From NCBI RefSeq assembly GCF_003160695.1, contig NZ_QGDD01000001.1:868001-932000 (forward strand): a stretch of DNA of 64,000 bases, read 5' to 3'. This document shows positions 46,655 to 54,089 of the stretch, in pieces. The notes beneath the pieces were generated by a model. That model did no database searches. It saw only the letters and a program-made list of their open reading frames with translations, and was not told the DNA's origin. This DNA comes from Nocardioides silvaticus. Its GTDB lineage: Bacteria; Actinomycetota; Actinomycetes; Propionibacteriales; Nocardioidaceae. The first letter of the stretch is position 1, and every line of letters starts with the position of its first letter. A program made the translations under genes and the position numbers.

Positions 46655-47442
46655 GCGACGGCGGACTCTCCTCGGTCGGCAACGCGGCCCGGCTGCTCAA
46701 GGCGTTCCTGTCCCGCGAGAAGGAGATCGGCGTCTCCGAGCTCGCGCGCCGGCTCGACCTCGGCAAGAGCACCGTGCACCGGCTGCTGACGACGCTGGTC
46801 CAGGAGGGGCTGGTCGAGCGCAACCCGGAGACCGGGGCCTACCGGCTCGGGCTGACGATGTTCGAGCTCGGCCAGGTCGTGCAGTCCCACATGGACCTGC
46901 ACGGCGCGGTCGGTCCCGTGCTCGCCGCGCTGCGGGAGGAGACCCACGAGGGCTGCCAGGTCGGCGTGCTGGACGGGCACGAGGTGGTCTACATCGACCG
47001 GCTCGAGAGCTCGCAGACGCTGCGCCTCTTCAACGAGACCGGACGCCGGGTGCCGGTGCACACCACCTCCTCCGGCAAGGTGCTGCTCGCCCACCTCGAC
47101 GAGGAGCACCTGACCCGCGTGCTCGAGGCTGCGTCGCCGCTCGCGGAGATGACCCCCCGCTCGATCACCGATCCCGAGCAGCTCCGAGGAGACCTGGCGC
47201 GGATCCGGGCCCGCGGCTGGTCGGAGGCGGTCGAGGAGCGCGAGGTCGGCGTCGCGTCGATCGCCGCACCGATCCGGGACGCGAGCGGCCGCGTCGTCGC
47301 CGCCATCAGCATCGGCGGGCCGGCGGCGCGCCTGGGCGCGCAGCAGCGACGGCGGCTCGCCGAGGTGATCGTCGAGGCGGGCGAGGCCGCGTCCCGCCGG
47401 CTCGGGTGGTCACCCGAGTCGTCCCTGGCGCGGGAGGGCTGA
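46651..47442 (+). CDS. IclR-family regulator (first)
   Basis: A 263-residue IclR protein. The winged helix (residues 5-68) includes SVGNAARLLKAFL, GVSELARRLDLGKSTVHRLLTTL and the wing YRLGLTMFELG; the effector domain runs to about 250 with VHTTSSGKVLLAHL and IAAPIRDASGRVVAAISIGGP. IclR proteins respond to aromatic or organic acid ligands. It sits between the unknown gene (GTGA overlap) and the hydratase gene, 4 bases downstream, and probably binds the GTTCC-type sites of the island. Confidence 0.93.
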   Translation: MSDGGLSSVGNAARLLKAFLSREKEIGVSELARRLDLGKSTVHRLLTTLVQEGLVERNPETGAYRLGLTMFELGQVVQSHMDLHGAVGPVLAALREETHEGCQVGVLDGHEVVYIDRLESSQTLRLFNETGRRVPVHTTSSGKVLLAHLDEEHLTRVLEAASPLAEMTPRSITDPEQLRGDLARIRARGWSEAVEEREVGVASIAAPIRDASGRVVAAISIGGPAARLGAQQRRRLAEVIVEAGEAASRRLGWSPESSLAREG

Positions 47443-47446
47443 GCGG

Positions 47447-48232
47447 ATGCCGATCTCCGACCCCGTCGGCAAGGCCCGGCTCCTCTACGACGCCCGGCGT
47501 GACCGGGTGGCGATCCCGCCGTTCACCGACGACGATCCGACACTCGGGATGGCCGACGGGTACGCCGTCCAGGCCGAGCTGGTCGACCTCCTGCTCGCCG
47601 ACGGCGACTCCGTCGTCGGCTACAAGGTGGGCCTGACGTCGAAGCCGATGCAGCGGATGATCGGCGTCGACTCCCCCGACTTCGCGCCGATCCTCGGCTC
47701 GACGGCGCACGTCGACGGCGGCACGGTCTCGCTGTCGAGGTTGATCCAGCCGAAGATGGAGGCCGAGATCATCGCCGTCATGGGCGAGCGGCTCGCCGGG
47801 CCCGGGGTGCTCGTGACCGACGCGGCGCGCGCCGTCGCGGGCGTCTGCGCGTCCGTCGAGATCGTCGACTCCCGCTTCGAGGACTGGCGGATCGGGCTGG
47901 CCGACACCGTCGCGGACCTGGCCTCGAACGGGGCGTTCGCGAGCTCGTCGCGCGTCGTACCCCTCACCGAGGTGGACCCTCGCTACGTCGGCATGACGCT
48001 GACCCGCAACGGCGAGCTCGTCGACACCGGTGCGGGCGCGGCCGCGCTCGGCGACCCGCTCGCCGTGGTCGCCTGGCTGGCGAACACCCTCGGCGAGCGC
48101 GGCATCGCGCTCGAGCCGGGCCACCTGGTGATGACCGGGGCGCTGCACGCCGCCGTGCCGATGGCCGCGGGCGACGTGTTCCGCGCCGACTTCGACCGGC
48201 TCGGTCCGGTGACGCTGAGGGTGGTGGAGTGA
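47447..48232 (+). CDS. 2-oxopent-4-enoate hydratase
   Basis: A 261-residue member of the hydratase/decarboxylase branch of the FAH superfamily (MhpD/XylJ/DmpE type). Landmarks are GYKVGLTSKPMQRMIGVDSPDF, the metal-binding KMEAEIIAVMGERL, and the closing MTGALHAAVPMAAGDVFRADF. It hydrates 2-hydroxypenta-2,4-dienoate to 4-hydroxy-2-oxovalerate, the aldolase substrate. It stands directly before the related decarboxylase; in dmp/xyl operons the two enzymes form a complex. Confidence 0.92.
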   Translation: MPISDPVGKARLLYDARRDRVAIPPFTDDDPTLGMADGYAVQAELVDLLLADGDSVVGYKVGLTSKPMQRMIGVDSPDFAPILGSTAHVDGGTVSLSRLIQPKMEAEIIAVMGERLAGPGVLVTDAARAVAGVCASVEIVDSRFEDWRIGLADTVADLASNGAFASSSRVVPLTEVDPRYVGMTLTRNGELVDTGAGAAALGDPLAVVAWLANTLGERGIALEPGHLVMTGALHAAVPMAAGDVFRADFDRLGPVTLRVVE

Positions 48233-48997
48233 ATGACCGTCGACACGCAGGCGCTGGCCGACCGGCTGACGTGGGCGCGCACCACGCGGACGGCGATCCC
48301 CCAGCTCTCCGACGAGGTGCCGGGCCTCGACCTCGCCACCGGCTACGCCGTGCAACGGCTCCAGCGTCCCGGGCTCGGGCGGCCGGTCGGCTGGAAGCTC
48401 GGCGTCACCAGCCGCGCCAAGCAGCGGCAGGTCGGCGTCGACGCGCCGATCTACGGATTCCTCGCCTCCGACCACGTGCTCGACCTGGGCGAACCGCTGA
48501 CGACGGCCGAGCACATCAACCCGCGCTGCGAGCCGGAGATCGTCTTCGTCCTCGGCCGCGACCTCGCGGGGGCGCACGTGACCACCACCGAGGTGCTTGC
48601 CGCGACCTCCGGCGTCGCCGTCGGCATCGAGGTGATCGACTCGCGCTTCACCGACTACCGGTTCACGATGCCGGACGTCGTGGCCGACAACGCGTCCGCC
48701 GGGCGGTACGTCGTCGGCGCTCCCGTGCATCCGGACGGCATCGACCTGCGGCTGGTCGGGGTGGTGCTCGAGCACGACGGCGACGTGGTCGCCACCGCGT
48801 CGGGAGCCGCGTCCCTGGGGCACCCGGCCGCTGCCGTCGCCTGGTTGGTCCGCGCGCTGGCGGCCGCTGGGGAGGGGTTGCGGGCGGGGGACGTGGTGCT
48901 GTCCGGCGGGCTCACTGCCGCCGTGCCCGTGGGTCCCGGCGACGTCGTCGTCGCGACCATCGACCGCCTCGGATCGCTGGAGCTGGCGTGCCGCTGA
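48233..48997 (+). CDS. 4-oxalocrotonate decarboxylase (2-oxo-3-hexenedioate decarboxylase)
   Basis: A 254-residue paralogue of the hydratase (XylI/DmpH type). It shows GWKLGVTSRAKQRQVGVDAP, the metal-ligand RCEPEIVFVLGRDL, and SGGLTAAVPVGPGDVV. It decarboxylates 4-oxalocrotonate to 2-oxopent-4-enoate, the step that identifies the dehydrogenase branch of the meta pathway. ATG follows the hydratase stop with no gap. Assignment of hydratase versus decarboxylase between the two paralogues is by overall resemblance and gene order. Confidence 0.85.
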   Translation: MTVDTQALADRLTWARTTRTAIPQLSDEVPGLDLATGYAVQRLQRPGLGRPVGWKLGVTSRAKQRQVGVDAPIYGFLASDHVLDLGEPLTTAEHINPRCEPEIVFVLGRDLAGAHVTTTEVLAATSGVAVGIEVIDSRFTDYRFTMPDVVADNASAGRYVVGAPVHPDGIDLRLVGVVLEHDGDVVATASGAASLGHPAAAVAWLVRALAAAGEGLRAGDVVLSGGLTAAVPVGPGDVVVATIDRLGSLELACR

Positions 48998-49359
48998 CCC
49001 GGGTCCCGCTCGGCGTCCGCGACGGCCGCGAGCGCTGGACGGTCCACCACGAGGGTCGCGACTACCTGGTGCTCGACCTCGGCGGTCGGCTCGTGGTCAC
49101 CGATGCCCGGTGCCCCCACAAGCAGCAGCCGCTGGCCGAGGGGCTGCTGCGCGACGGCTGCCTGGTGTGCCCCGGCCACTGGTACACCTTCGACCTCGCC
49201 ACGGGCGCCTGCCGCAACGCGACGGAGACCGCGCTGCCGCTGCACCCGGTCGTGGAGGAGGATGGCCATTGGTACGCCGAGGTCGGCGTCGAGCCCGCGC
49301 GCTCGTGGTCCGAGCGCCTGCGTGCCCATGCCGCCGGAGAAGGAGCAGGAGACCGATGA
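48988..49359 (+). CDS. Rieske-type [2Fe-2S] ferredoxin
   Basis: A 123-residue single Rieske domain. Cluster ligands are Cys42 and His44 (RCPHKQQPL) and Cys61 and His64 (LVCPGHWYTFD). It should carry electrons, most simply between the VanB-type reductase at 50360 and the Rieske oxygenase at 57082, although the reductase carries its own plant-type cluster and may not need it. GTG start overlaps the decarboxylase by 10 bases; the next gene overlaps as ATGA. Confidence 0.9.
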   Translation: MPLTRVPLGVRDGRERWTVHHEGRDYLVLDLGGRLVVTDARCPHKQQPLAEGLLRDGCLVCPGHWYTFDLATGACRNATETALPLHPVVEEDGHWYAEVGVEPARSWSERLRAHAAGEGAGDR

Positions 49360-49646
49360 CCGCCTACTGGATCGCCACCTACGACGAGGTCACCGACCCC
49401 GACAAGGTCGCCGCCTACGCGAACCTCGCCTTCCCGGCGCTGACCGGCGCCGGCGGGCGGTTCCTCGCCCGTGGCCTGCCCGAGCAGGTCTACGAGCTCG
49501 GCGAGGAGACCCGCACCGTGCTCATCGAGTTCGACAGCGTCGACGCCGCCCGAGCGGCCCACGACAGCCGGGCCTACGCCGAGGCCCTCGCCGCGCTCGA
49601 CGGCGGCGCCCGCCGCGACATCCGGATCGTGCCGGCCGTCGAGTAG
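49356..49646 (+). CDS. DUF1330 protein
   Basis: A 96-residue protein of the DUF1330/ferredoxin-like alpha-beta barrel type (YWIATYDEVTDPDKVAAYANLA, RFLARGLPEQVYELG, TVLIEFDSVDAARAAHDS). The family is structurally like muconolactone isomerase and EthD but has no proven activity. It ends the plus-strand operon, coupled to the Rieske ferredoxin by ATGA, and may act on an unstable pathway intermediate. Confidence 0.87.
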   Translation: MTAYWIATYDEVTDPDKVAAYANLAFPALTGAGGRFLARGLPEQVYELGEETRTVLIEFDSVDAARAAHDSRAYAEALAALDGGARRDIRIVPAVE

Positions 49647-49649
49647 CGG

Positions 49650-50255
49650 TCAGCCACCGGGAGCGTGCTTGCCGGCCTCCCAACCGCGGCTGCCGAGCAG
49701 CTCGCCGGCCAAAGAGAGCGGGACGTCCTCGAGCGGTGTGGCCATGGAGTCGTTCCACCTGTTGAAGACCCCGAACATGCACACGACGCCGAGGATCTCC
49801 ACGATCTGGGTCTCGGTCCAGTGCTCCGCGAGGGCCCGGTAGATCTCGTCGGTGACCGCGTTGGGCACGGACGCTGCCGCTAGAGCGAAATCGAGCGCGA
49901 CGCGCTCGGCCGGCGTGAAGTGCGGGCTCGTCGCGTAGTCGTAGACGGCCTCCATCTTCTCTGCACTGACGCCGTGGCGGGTCGCGCTCACCGTGGTGTG
50001 CGCCTTGCAGTACTGGCAGCCCGAGGCGGCGCTCGCCAGGTGCCCGACGAGTCGCTTGAGGCCGAGGTCGACCTCGCCGTCCGGCGCGAACACAGCGCGG
50101 TTGAGCTGGATGACCGCCGCGGCGATCGCGGGGACCCGCTGCATGGTCAGCAGGCTGTTCGGGACGAACCCGAGGGTCCGGACGAAGTGCTGGAACGCCT
50201 CGCCCAGCTCCGGGTCGGTGCAGTCCTCGGGCGGGATGGGTGCCATGCGCGCCAT
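49650..50255 (-). CDS. Carboxymuconolactone decarboxylase/AhpD-like protein
   Basis: A 201-residue helical protein of the CMD/AhpD peroxidase-related family. The redox motif CQYCKAH (SGCQYC, residues 77-80 region) with a preceding GLKRLVGHLASAA helix is the AhpD active site, so thiol-dependent peroxide reduction is more likely than lactone decarboxylation. It lies downstream of the reductase gene on the same strand with a 104-base gap. It may protect the oxygenases from peroxide formed by uncoupling. Confidence 0.85.
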   Translation of the reverse strand: MARMAPIPPEDCTDPELGEAFQHFVRTLGFVPNSLLTMQRVPAIAAAVIQLNRAVFAPDGEVDLGLKRLVGHLASAASGCQYCKAHTTVSATRHGVSAEKMEAVYDYATSPHFTPAERVALDFALAAASVPNAVTDEIYRALAEHWTETQIVEILGVVCMFGVFNRWNDSMATPLEDVPLSLAGELLGSRGWEAGKHAPGG

Positions 50256-50359
50256 GAGCAGATCGTCGGCGGCGGCGCCGCGCGGGCGCGGGGCCGTCCT
50301 GCTCCGCGGGACGACCGCGTTCCGCTGGACCGAACGGGCCGGCGACTCCCGCTGACGCA

Positions 50360-51295
50360 CTAGAGCCCGAGCACGAGGCGGGCGCTCCGGGCGCGGGAGA
50401 CGCAGACCATCATGCAGGTGTTCGCCTCCTTCTCGGGGTCGGTGAGCACGTAGTCGCGGTGATCGACCTCGCCCTCGACCACCTTGACCTCGCAGCTGCC
50501 GCAGATGCCGTCGCGGCAGTCGCTGAGGACAGGGACACCCTGCTCGTCGAGGACGTCGAGGATCGAGCGGTCGGGCGGGACGAGGAGGGTGCGGCCGCTG
50601 TCGGCGAGGACCAGCTCCGCCGCGTTCTCCGCCGACGGGTCGCGCTCGACGACCGGGGCGGAGAACCGCTCGAGGTGGAGCGCACCCCTCGGCCAGCCTG
50701 CCGTCCGCTCCTCGACGGCCGCGAGCAGCGGCTCGGGGCCGCAGCAGTAGACGAGGGTGTCCGGCCTCGGCTCGGCCAAGAGGCCGTCGAGGTCGAGCAG
50801 GCCATGGGTGTCCTGCGGCCACAGGGTCACCCGGTCGTCGTACGCCGCGAGCTCGTCGACGAACGCCATCGAAGCGGCACTCCGGCCGCCGTACAGCAGG
50901 GTCCACTCGGCGCCCGCGGCGGTCGCCGACGCCAGCATCGGCAGGATCGGCGTGATGCCGATGCCACCCGCCACGAAGACGTACGACGGCGCCGGCTCCA
51001 GCCGGAAGTGGTTGCGCGGCCCGGCGTGCTCGACGGTGTGGCCGGGTCGCAAGGTGTCGTGGACATAGGCCGACCCGCCCCGTCCGGTCTCCTCGCGCAG
51101 GATGCCCAGCCGGTAGCGGCGTCGGTCGGCGGGATCGCCGCACAGGGAGTACTGCCGCGACAGCCCGCCCGGCAGCTTCAGGTCGAGGTGCGCCCCCGGC
51201 TCCCAGGCGGGCAGCTCGGCGCCGGCGGGGTCGACGAGCTCGACGGAGAGGACACCGGCGGCCTCGAGGGTCAGCGAACGGACCAGAAGGGACAT
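50360..51295 (-). CDS. VanB/PDR-type oxygenase reductase
   Basis: A 311-residue reductase of the phthalate dioxygenase reductase (PDR/VanB) family. Order: flavin-binding barrel with RQYSLCGDP, NAD-binding domain with FVAGGIGITPILPM and YCCGPEPLL, and a C-terminal plant-type [2Fe-2S] domain with SDCRDGICGSCEVKV and a distal Cys in NTCMM. It passes electrons from NAD(P)H to a Rieske oxygenase. In this window the likely partner is the oxygenase at 57082. It is divergent from the HAD gene across a region with three IclR-type operators. Confidence 0.93.
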   Translation of the reverse strand: MSLLVRSLTLEAAGVLSVELVDPAGAELPAWEPGAHLDLKLPGGLSRQYSLCGDPADRRRYRLGILREETGRGGSAYVHDTLRPGHTVEHAGPRNHFRLEPAPSYVFVAGGIGITPILPMLASATAAGAEWTLLYGGRSAASMAFVDELAAYDDRVTLWPQDTHGLLDLDGLLAEPRPDTLVYCCGPEPLLAAVEERTAGWPRGALHLERFSAPVVERDPSAENAAELVLADSGRTLLVPPDRSILDVLDEQGVPVLSDCRDGICGSCEVKVVEGEVDHRDYVLTDPEKEANTCMMVCVSRARSARLVLGL

Positions 51296-51336
51296 GTCGC
51301 GATGGTGCGCACCCGAGCCCCAGGTCGAGCACGGTC

Positions 51337-51396
51337 CGTCCCGCGGAGCGGGCCACTGTTGTTCCGCGAACAGGAACGGCGGTCCTTGTGCTGGAA
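51337..51396. promoter_or_regulatory. Three IclR-type operators between the reductase and HAD genes
   Basis: Three 17-bp inverted repeats with 7-base centres: GTCCC-GCGGAGC-GGGCC (51337-51353), GTTCC-GCGAACA-GGAAC (51360-51376) and GGTCC-TTGTGCT-GGAAC (51380-51396), starting 23 and 20 bp apart. The first matches the reverse complement of the 53996-54012 site at 16 of 17 positions, and its spacing to the second site is the same as there. Confidence 0.8.
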
Positions 51397-51421
51397 CGGG
51401 TTACGACAGCAGGATCGGCCC

Positions 51422-52072
51422 ATGGCCACCGCCCGCGCCCTGCTCCTCGACATCGGCGGCGTCGTTCTGCGCAACGCCCGTGAGCTGATCCGGATGCGCG
51501 CCGCCGTCGACGCTCCCGAGGTGTCGGCCTACCTCGAGGAGGTCGACTTCGCCGGACCCGGCGACGAGCTGTGGCAGCAGATGCTGCGGCACGAGGTGAC
51601 CGAGCGGGAGTACTGGGCCCGGCGCTCGGGCGAGGTCGGCCGGGCGATGGGGCACGACGACTGGACCACCTACGACCTCATCTCCTGGATCTACCACCGG
51701 CCCGAGCCCGACTGGCTGGCGGCCGAGGTCGTCGAGCTGATGACCGACGCCAAGGCCGCGGGCCTGCCGCTGGTCGCCCTCACCAACGACCTGGTCGACT
51801 TCCACGGCGAGGAGTGGGCGTCCGCCCAGGAGTGGCTGAAGCCGTTCGACACGATCGTGGACGGCTCGGTGACCGGCGTCCTGAAGCCCGATCCGGCTGC
51901 CTACGCGCTGGCGATCGAGGCGATCGGCGTGCCGGCGGGAGAGATCGTCTACCTCGACGACATGCCGGTGAACGTCGCCGGCGGCACGGCCGTCGGCCTG
52001 CAGGCGATCGAGGTCGCCCACGAGGACAAGGGCGCCGCCGTCGCCGAGGCACGGCGCCGGCTCGGGCTCTGA
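51422..52072 (+). CDS. HAD-family hydrolase
   Basis: A 216-residue HAD-IA hydrolase. Motif I is LLLDIGGVV with nucleophile Asp10; the second Asp of motif I is replaced by Gly, as in the YihX-type DxG phosphatases. Motif II VALTNDLVDFH, motif III GVLKPDPAAY and motif IV VYLDDMPVNV are intact. A phosphatase acting on small phosphate esters is likely. As part of the island it is a second candidate, besides the histidine phosphatase, for releasing a catechol from a phosphorylated intermediate. It begins a three-gene operon. Confidence 0.85.
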   Translation: MATARALLLDIGGVVLRNARELIRMRAAVDAPEVSAYLEEVDFAGPGDELWQQMLRHEVTEREYWARRSGEVGRAMGHDDWTTYDLISWIYHRPEPDWLAAEVVELMTDAKAAGLPLVALTNDLVDFHGEEWASAQEWLKPFDTIVDGSVTGVLKPDPAAYALAIEAIGVPAGEIVYLDDMPVNVAGGTAVGLQAIEVAHEDKGAAVAEARRRLGL

Positions 52073-52083
52073 GAGGAGACGCC

Positions 52084-52338
52084 ATGCCGCTGGTCCGGAT
52101 CGACATCATGGAGGGCCGTCCGCCCGAGGTGATCGAGGAGCTGCACGACCGGGTCGCCCATCTCGTCGCCGAGATCCTCGACGCGCCGATCGAGCGGGTG
52201 CGCACCTACGTCACCCAGTTCCCGCCGGAGGCCTGGGGCATCGGCGGCGTGCCGGCCAGCGTCGCGCGTCAGGCGGAGGTGGAGGCGCGCCGGACCGCCC
52301 AGGAGGAGCGCGAGAGCGACGGATCGGCCGATGGCTGA
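52084..52338 (+). CDS. 4-oxalocrotonate tautomerase-like protein
   Basis: An 84-residue tautomerase. Pro1 (after Met removal, MPLVRIDIMEGR) and Arg11 of the 4-OT active site are present, followed by the helix PPEVIEELHDRVAHLVAEIL and strand RVRTYVTQFPPEAWGIGG. It should convert the enol to the keto form of 4-oxalocrotonate between the dehydrogenase and decarboxylase steps. The C-terminal 25 residues are an acidic extension beyond the usual 62-residue core. It lies 11 bases after the HAD gene. Confidence 0.9.
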   Translation: MPLVRIDIMEGRPPEVIEELHDRVAHLVAEILDAPIERVRTYVTQFPPEAWGIGGVPASVARQAEVEARRTAQEERESDGSADG

Positions 52339-53077
52339 TCTCTGCGTCGTCGTCGGCGCGACCGGGACCATGGGCCGCGCGGTCACCGAGCGCCTCGTGA
52401 AGCGCGGACAACGGGTGCTGGCGGTCGGCCGCGACGAGGCCGCCCTGGCGACGCTGGCCGACCAGGTGGCGGGGGTGGCGCCGTGCGTCGCCGACATCGC
52501 CGACGACGCGGCGGTGGCGACGATCGGTGCCGCCGTGGACGCACCGGTCCGGATGGCCGTCTTCGCAGCCGGGCTCCCGATCGCGGGCTCGGTGGAGACC
52601 GTCGCGCCCTCCGACCTGGCCCGCGGCGCCGACATCAAGCTCGGCGGCCTGCTGCGACTGGTGCGCGCCGTCGACGACCGGCTCGAGCGGGGATCCCGGA
52701 TCGTCATGTTCGCCGGCACCCTCGGCCTCGAGCCGAAGCCGTCCTCCGCCGGCCCCGGTGCGATCAACGCGGGGGTGCTCAACCTGATGCGCCAGCTCGC
52801 CGACGTCTACGGCCCGCGCGGCATCACCACCCACACGCTCAGTCCCGGCCCGACCGAGTCGCCACGCCTGCACGCCCTCGTCGAGCGGGCCGCGGCGGAG
52901 AAGGGCATCACCGTGGCCGAGCAGTGGGCGTCGTACGCCGCGCAGACCTCGCTCGACCGGCTGCCACGGGTCGAGGAGATCGCGTGGGCGGTGACCCTGC
53001 TGCTCGATCCCGAGGCCGACGCGCTCCACGGCGGCGTGCTGCACCTCGACGCGGGCGGGCAGCGCTCGATCGTCTGA
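52331..53077 (+). CDS. SDR-fold protein lacking the catalytic Tyr-Lys pair
   Basis: A 248-residue short-chain dehydrogenase/reductase fold with the nucleotide-binding motif VVVGATGTMGRAV and the C-terminal GVLHLDAGGQ. At the usual YxxxK place the sequence reads AGPGAINAGVLNL, so Tyr and Lys are replaced (about Pro142 and Asn146), and the active-site Ser is also missing (IVMFAGTLG). It may bind NAD(P) without standard SDR chemistry. It overlaps the tautomerase gene by 8 bases. Its role in the pathway is unknown. Confidence 0.83.
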   Translation: MADLCVVVGATGTMGRAVTERLVKRGQRVLAVGRDEAALATLADQVAGVAPCVADIADDAAVATIGAAVDAPVRMAVFAAGLPIAGSVETVAPSDLARGADIKLGGLLRLVRAVDDRLERGSRIVMFAGTLGLEPKPSSAGPGAINAGVLNLMRQLADVYGPRGITTHTLSPGPTESPRLHALVERAAAEKGITVAEQWASYAAQTSLDRLPRVEEIAWAVTLLLDPEADALHGGVLHLDAGGQRSIV

Positions 53078-53101
53078 GCCCGCGGGCAGCAGCACCGGGG
53101 G

Positions 53102-53932
53102 CTAGCGGTGCAGCCGCCCCCGGTAGCCCAGCCGTCGGCTGATGACCGCCGCCGCCTCCAGCACGGCGGACCGGTACCTCAGCATCGTGGTCGTGTTGAT
53201 CCGCTCGGAGCTCCCGACCACGGTCACCGCGGCGATGACGCTGCCGTCGGCGCCGCGCAGCGGCGCACCGACCGAGCTCACCCCGAGCTCGCCCTCCTCG
53301 ATGTTGGACGCCCAGCCCTGCCGGGCTACGACCTCGAGCTCCTTCACCAGCGCCTGGTGGTCGGTGATCGTGTGCGTCGTGCGCGCGTCGAGCGCGATCC
53401 CGCGCAGCCGGCGTTCGAGCTCCGGCCGCGGGAGAGCTGCCAGCAGCACCTTTCCCGAGCTGGTCCAGTGCGCCGGCAGCCGGTGCCCGACCCGGCGGAA
53501 CACCGGCAGCAGGTAGGTGCTCTCCAGGCGCTCGACGTAGACCGCCTCCAGCCCGTCGAGCACGGCGACGTGCACCATCTCGCCGGTCTGGTGCCGCAGC
53601 GTGGTCAGCACCGGCAGCGCGGCCTGGTGGAGGTCGACGTGCTCGGTGACCGTGGTGCCCAGCTCGTAGAGCGCCAGGCCCAGCCGGTACTTGCCGGTCT
53701 GCGGGTCCTGCTCCAGCAGCCGCTCGGCCTCCAGCGTCGCGACCAGGCGGTGCGTGGTGCTCTTGCCGAGCCCGAGCCGGCGGCTGAGCTCGCTCACCCC
53801 GAGCTCCTGGTCGGCGTGCGTGAACGCCCGGAGCACCCGGGCCGCGTTGCGGACCGAGGACAGCAGCTGCGACCTCGGGGCGGCGGCGGAGGCCTCCGAG
53901 GCGTCGAGGGACTCCTCGGTCTGCTCGGGCAC
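53102..53932 (-). CDS. IclR-family regulator (second)
   Basis: A 276-residue IclR protein: an acidic N-terminal extension (residues 1-25), winged helix with SVRNAARVLRAFT, GVSELSRRLGLGKSTTHRLVATL and YRLGLALYELG, and an effector domain with HWTSSGKVLLAALP and VGAPLRGADGSVIAAVTVVGS. It is divergent from the phosphotransferase-oxygenase operon and separated from it by a 157-base region with two GTTCC-type sites. The GTG start follows AGGAGG at 4 bases. It probably regulates its own gene and the divergent operon. Confidence 0.92.
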   Translation of the reverse strand: MPEQTEESLDASEASAAAPRSQLLSSVRNAARVLRAFTHADQELGVSELSRRLGLGKSTTHRLVATLEAERLLEQDPQTGKYRLGLALYELGTTVTEHVDLHQAALPVLTTLRHQTGEMVHVAVLDGLEAVYVERLESTYLLPVFRRVGHRLPAHWTSSGKVLLAALPRPELERRLRGIALDARTTHTITDHQALVKELEVVARQGWASNIEEGELGVSSVGAPLRGADGSVIAAVTVVGSSERINTTTMLRYRSAVLEAAAVISRRLGYRGRLHR

Positions 53933-53972
53933 CCGACCTCCTCCTGCGTGCGACGCGCCCACAGGCTCTCCG

Positions 53973-54012
53973 CGGACCTCCGGACGGAACACGAACGTCC
54001 CGCTCCGCGGGA
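53973..54012. promoter_or_regulatory. Two IclR-type operators before the phosphotransferase operon
   Basis: GGACC-TCCGGAC-GGAAC (53973-53989) and GTCCC-GCTCCGC-GGGAC (53996-54012) start 23 bp apart. Read on the minus strand, the pair has the same order and spacing as the first two sites at 51337-51376. They lie between the second IclR gene and the divergent ATP-grasp gene. Confidence 0.78.
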
Positions 54013-54089
54013 CATTCTGATCCATGATGGTGACCTGCGCCACAGGATGCAGCAACAGGCACCCGACCCCTGCCGGAGGTACCCGCCCG

